Shown in pieces: positions 34,337 through 36,503 of a stretch of 36,503 nt of DNA. The DNA comes from Pleurocapsales cyanobacterium LEGE 06147 (GTDB lineage Bacteria > Cyanobacteriota > Cyanobacteriia > Cyanobacteriales > Xenococcaceae). Each line of letters opens with the position of its first letter. Within the stretch, counting starts at the first letter, position 1. A program made the translations under genes and the position numbers. Where the stretch lies: contig JADEWQ010000053.1 of the NCBI GenBank assembly GCA_015207585.1, positions 1-36,503 on the forward strand, read 5' to 3'. Below the pieces are notes generated by a model. It worked only from the letters and a program-made list of their open reading frames with translations, ran no database searches and was not told the DNA's origin.

Positions 34337-34885
34337 TTAAAAACTTCCTTTGCGCCACTGTAACAGACGCTGTTGAGCAGCAGGGTCAAGGGAATTATAC
34401 AAAAAACGACCCGCAGCTTTTTTTCTGGGTCGTTTTCTTCGGTTAATCTGGCGAGCGGTCATTTCTACTTCTACTGCCAATCTTTGAGCCGAAATCCATT
34501 CGGCACCATAACCTGTTACAGTAAGTCGTTGTGCTCGATCGGAAGTCGCCACAATTAGCCGCAAAGCTTTTTGTTGTCTATTGTTTTGAAAAGCAGCACA
34601 AAACTTTTCTATATAAGTGTCAGCTGTTTCGGCGAAAGCGGTATAATAAACCGATACTAAGGAGGTGCATACTTCTCTGTAACTGGGTGTGTTTTGGTAA
34701 TGAGCATCAAAGATTATGTAAGTTTGATAAGCTTGAATGGCAGCATAATCGATCAAAGTTTCAACCAGTTGTTGGCGGGCAGTTTCCAAACCATGGCGAT
34801 CGCGACTCTGTTTTAGAGCGGACCAAGCACCGATTATATTGTAACCATCTACCAGCAGAAGCACTTGGTAAGGTGAAAGCAGCAT
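34337..34885 (-). CDS. YacP-like NYN-domain ribonuclease
   Basis: A 182-residue NYN (PIN-like) domain protein of the YacP/DUF901 group. LLLVDGYNIIGAW holds the first active-site Asp, YIIFDAHYQN the second acidic region, FAETADTYIEKF the third, and LIVATSDRAQR the last. The C-terminus has a basic segment RRKRPRKKAAGRF that could bind RNA. In Bacillus the homologue (Rae1) cuts mRNA in the ribosome A site; here the function is only presumed. A single gene with the tRNA-Glu on one side and an ABC ATPase on the other. Confidence 0.88.
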   Translation of the reverse strand: MLLSPYQVLLLVDGYNIIGAWSALKQSRDRHGLETARQQLVETLIDYAAIQAYQTYIIFDAHYQNTPSYREVCTSLVSVYYTAFAETADTYIEKFCAAFQNNRQQKALRLIVATSDRAQRLTVTGYGAEWISAQRLAVEVEMTARQINRRKRPRKKAAGRFLYNSLDPAAQQRLLQWRKGSF

Positions 34886-34957
34886 ATTGTTTGAGAGAGT
34901 TATTTAAAGAACACTTGTGCTTCTATTTTAGGTAAAGTTGTTAATAAATATTTAAAA

Positions 34958-35656
34958 TTATTGGGTTTCTTCTTGAAGCAGTCTTGTTCTAAGTCGTTGA
35001 GGTTCTCCTCGTTCGACAACCCTACCGCCCTCTAGTAAAAAGGCACCATCACAATAATTCAATTCATCTAAGCGATGGGTTACCCACAAAGCAGTCAAAC
35101 CTTGACTTTTAACCAATCTTTGTACTTGTCCTACCAACTCAAGTTGAGTATCGGGATCTAGCAAAGCCGTAGGTTCATCGAATAACAGTACTTCACAGTG
35201 ACGAGCGAGGGCTCCAGCTATAGCAATACGCTGTTTTTGTCCGCCACTGAGCGCGTATATGGGTCGCCTTTCCAATTCAAGTAAATTTACTGCTGCCAAG
35301 GCTTCACGAACGCGCTCTCTTACCTCTACCGTAGAAAGCTTTTCGGCTACTAAGCCAAAAGCTACATCGGCTGCTACTGTGGGCATAACTAACTGATGGT
35401 CGGGATTTTGAAAAACAAAGCCCACAGGGGACAAAATTTCAATTTTGCCAGAATCGGGTGTTAATAGTCCTGCCAGCAAGCGCAACAGAGTTGATTTGCC
35501 ACTGCCATTGGTCCCCAACAACATCCAAAACTCTCCCTTGGGAACCGATAGAGAGCAAGATTGCAAAATAGGCTCTCCATTTGACCAGCTAAAGCCAACA
35601 TCTTGCACTTTGATTGCTGTTGGCTCAACTATCTGCTCGGTTGCAGATTGTTTCAT
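34958..35656 (-). CDS. ABC transporter ATP-binding protein (ECF/CbiO-like)
   Basis: A 232-residue ABC ATPase. Walker A LLGTNGSGKST, Q-loop VFQNPDHQLVMPTV, signature ALSGGQKQR, Walker B EVLLFDEPTALLDPD and the switch His in WVTHRLDEL are all intact. The Q-loop text (NPDHQ) and the short length resemble ECF-type (cobalt/energy-coupling) ATPases. No membrane partner is adjacent, so the transporter it serves is unknown. Its ATG overlaps the stop of the UPF0367 gene (ATGA), so the two are co-translated. Confidence 0.9.
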   Translation of the reverse strand: MKQSATEQIVEPTAIKVQDVGFSWSNGEPILQSCSLSVPKGEFWMLLGTNGSGKSTLLRLLAGLLTPDSGKIEILSPVGFVFQNPDHQLVMPTVAADVAFGLVAEKLSTVEVRERVREALAAVNLLELERRPIYALSGGQKQRIAIAGALARHCEVLLFDEPTALLDPDTQLELVGQVQRLVKSQGLTALWVTHRLDELNYCDGAFLLEGGRVVERGEPQRLRTRLLQEETQ

Positions 35657-35925
35657 TCTGCTACAGCCGAAGCAGCAAAACCAGCTACTCGACCAGAAGC
35701 AGTCGTTCCCGATTTTTGTCCTACTATGACGGCACTGATTTGATCGCTTAAGAGTGCAATTTTTTTATCTTCTTGTTTTTCGCACGTAAGTTCTAAAACT
35801 TGAGGGGTAGAAGAGCGCATGACTGCCAAAACTTGCTGATAGATAGATTCGGCTGCCTCCGCTTCTTTCCGTTGAACGGAAATCGGTAAAGGAGTGTTTT
35901 TCAAGGTTATGTCGATTGTAAACAT
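35653..35925 (-). CDS. UPF0367-family protein
   Basis: A 90-residue protein. FTIDITLKNTPLPISVQRKEAEAAE and VLELTCEKQEDKKIALLSDQISAVIVGQKSG fit the small, cyanobacteria-specific UPF0367 family. Function unknown. The stop overlaps the start of the ABC ATPase gene downstream (4 nt), suggesting linked expression. Divergent from psbD. Confidence 0.88.
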   Translation of the reverse strand: MFTIDITLKNTPLPISVQRKEAEAAESIYQQVLAVMRSSTPQVLELTCEKQEDKKIALLSDQISAVIVGQKSGTTASGRVAGFAASAVAE

Positions 35926-36007
35926 TGATTCGTGTAAATTTACTCAACTAGATCGATTATCTTTCAGATTAACGCAATTGAGCCAAGATACTCCGCCGTG
36001 AAACAGA

Positions 36008-36036
36008 CGAGGCAGGGTGTTCGAGGTCTGCCCTCG
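36008..36036 (+). promoter_or_regulatory. GC-rich hairpin upstream of psbD
   Basis: CGAGG-CAG pairs with CTG-c-CCTCG (8 bp with one bulge) in a GC-rich island of about 70 nt inside very AT-rich DNA, 250 bp upstream of psbD. It might be part of a small RNA or an upstream regulatory element; nothing known matches it. Confidence 0.4.
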
Positions 36037-36283
36037 CCCGACAGAGAGTTGCCTGCTTAAACTTTGTTAAGATTAGCCGCTAAATTCTAGGTTCAAATTT
36101 TTAGTTTTTATTAACAATTAGACTGGAAAATCTAGCTAATATCTTCTAATATAAACTAAGTAAAGAAAAGTAAACTTTTCTCAGATTAGGCTTAACTAGA
36201 TGACTACTGATCAAAGATAGTCAAGTCTAAATAGCTAATTAAATAAACTTCAATGTACTTATAGCTATCCGGAGATTTAATTT

Positions 36284-36503
36284 ATGACAATAGCACTAGG
36301 ACGCGCGCCGTCAGAGCGGGGATGGTTTGACGTCCTCGATGACTGGCTCAAGCGCGATCGCTTCGTCTTCATCGGTTGGTCCGGGCTGTTATTATTCCCC
36401 TGTGCCTATCTAGCCTTAGGAGGCTGGCTGACCGGAACCACCTTTGTCACTTCCTGGTATACCCACGGTTTAGCCTCCTCCTACCTGGAAGGCTGTAACT
36501 TCC
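36284..36503 (+). CDS. psbD: Photosystem II D2 protein (5' part, runs off the window)
   Basis: The first 73 codons: [40 protein letters not shown] and [20 protein letters not shown] are the standard D2 N-terminus and first membrane helix. D2 is half of the photosystem II reaction-centre heterodimer. ATG 36284 has GGAG 9 nt upstream. In cyanobacteria psbD usually overlaps psbC, which would lie beyond the window. Divergent from UPF0367. Confidence 0.99.
   Translation, partial: MTIALGRAPSERGWFDVLDDWLKRDRFVFIGWSGLLLFPCAYLALGGWLTGTTFVTSWYTHGLASSYLEGCNF

Overview
The window is a piece of a cyanobacterial chromosome. The evidence is the start of psbD (photosystem II D2) at the right edge, a cyanobacterial-type glnB (P-II) with Ser49, a Tic20 homologue, several cyanobacterial DUF families (DUF1997, DUF4079, DUF1802, UPF0367), many HIP1 octamers (GCGATCGC), heptamer STRR repeats and dispersed palindromes. 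Base composition is moderately AT-rich. The genus cannot be named from sequence reading alone.

Left part (1-7.6 kb): a type III-B CRISPR-Cas locus. cmr1 and cmr2 (cas10) run leftward. A small two-helix membrane protein lies between cmr1 and cas1 on the same strand as cmr1. cas1 and cas2 run rightward with an ATGA overlap, followed by a leader and a 13-repeat/12-spacer array with 37-bp repeats. cmr3-6 and cas6 are not in the window. cmr2 instead runs tail-to-tail into what looks like the end of a transposase gene, so the effector operon may be split by an insertion sequence. The two newest spacers are overlapping, almost identical captures of one target. A decayed repeat-like sequence lies beyond the array.

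Middle part (7.6-20 kb): mixed housekeeping and accessory genes. These are an AEC permease, a small secreted protein, an M20 amidohydrolase, glnB, a ClC chloride channel with CBS domains broken by a one-base frameshift, a SAM methyltransferase, an S9 peptidase, a secreted acidic protein with 153-bp tandem repeats, an MBL-fold protein with an altered metal motif, and a GT39-like membrane glycosyltransferase.

Right part (20-36.5 kb): a REC/HD-GYP response regulator, the mobA-mnmD pair, a small membrane protein followed by an LCP (LytR-CpsA-Psr) protein, a universal stress protein, recJ, tic20 with what looks like an IS200/IS605 (TnpB/omega-RNA) right-end fossil immediately upstream, a membrane-anchored lysozyme-like protein, an atypical SDR, DUF1997, DUF4079 and DUF1802 proteins, an anti-sigma-type ATPase, tRNA-Glu(UUC), a YacP-like NYN nuclease, an ECF-like ABC ATPase overlapping a UPF0367 gene, and psbD running off the edge.

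The CRISPR locus and its surroundings (spacer re-acquisition, disrupted effector operon, nearby membrane protein) and the TnpB-type fossil beside tic20 are the most interesting parts. Family names were assigned by reading motifs, with no database search.
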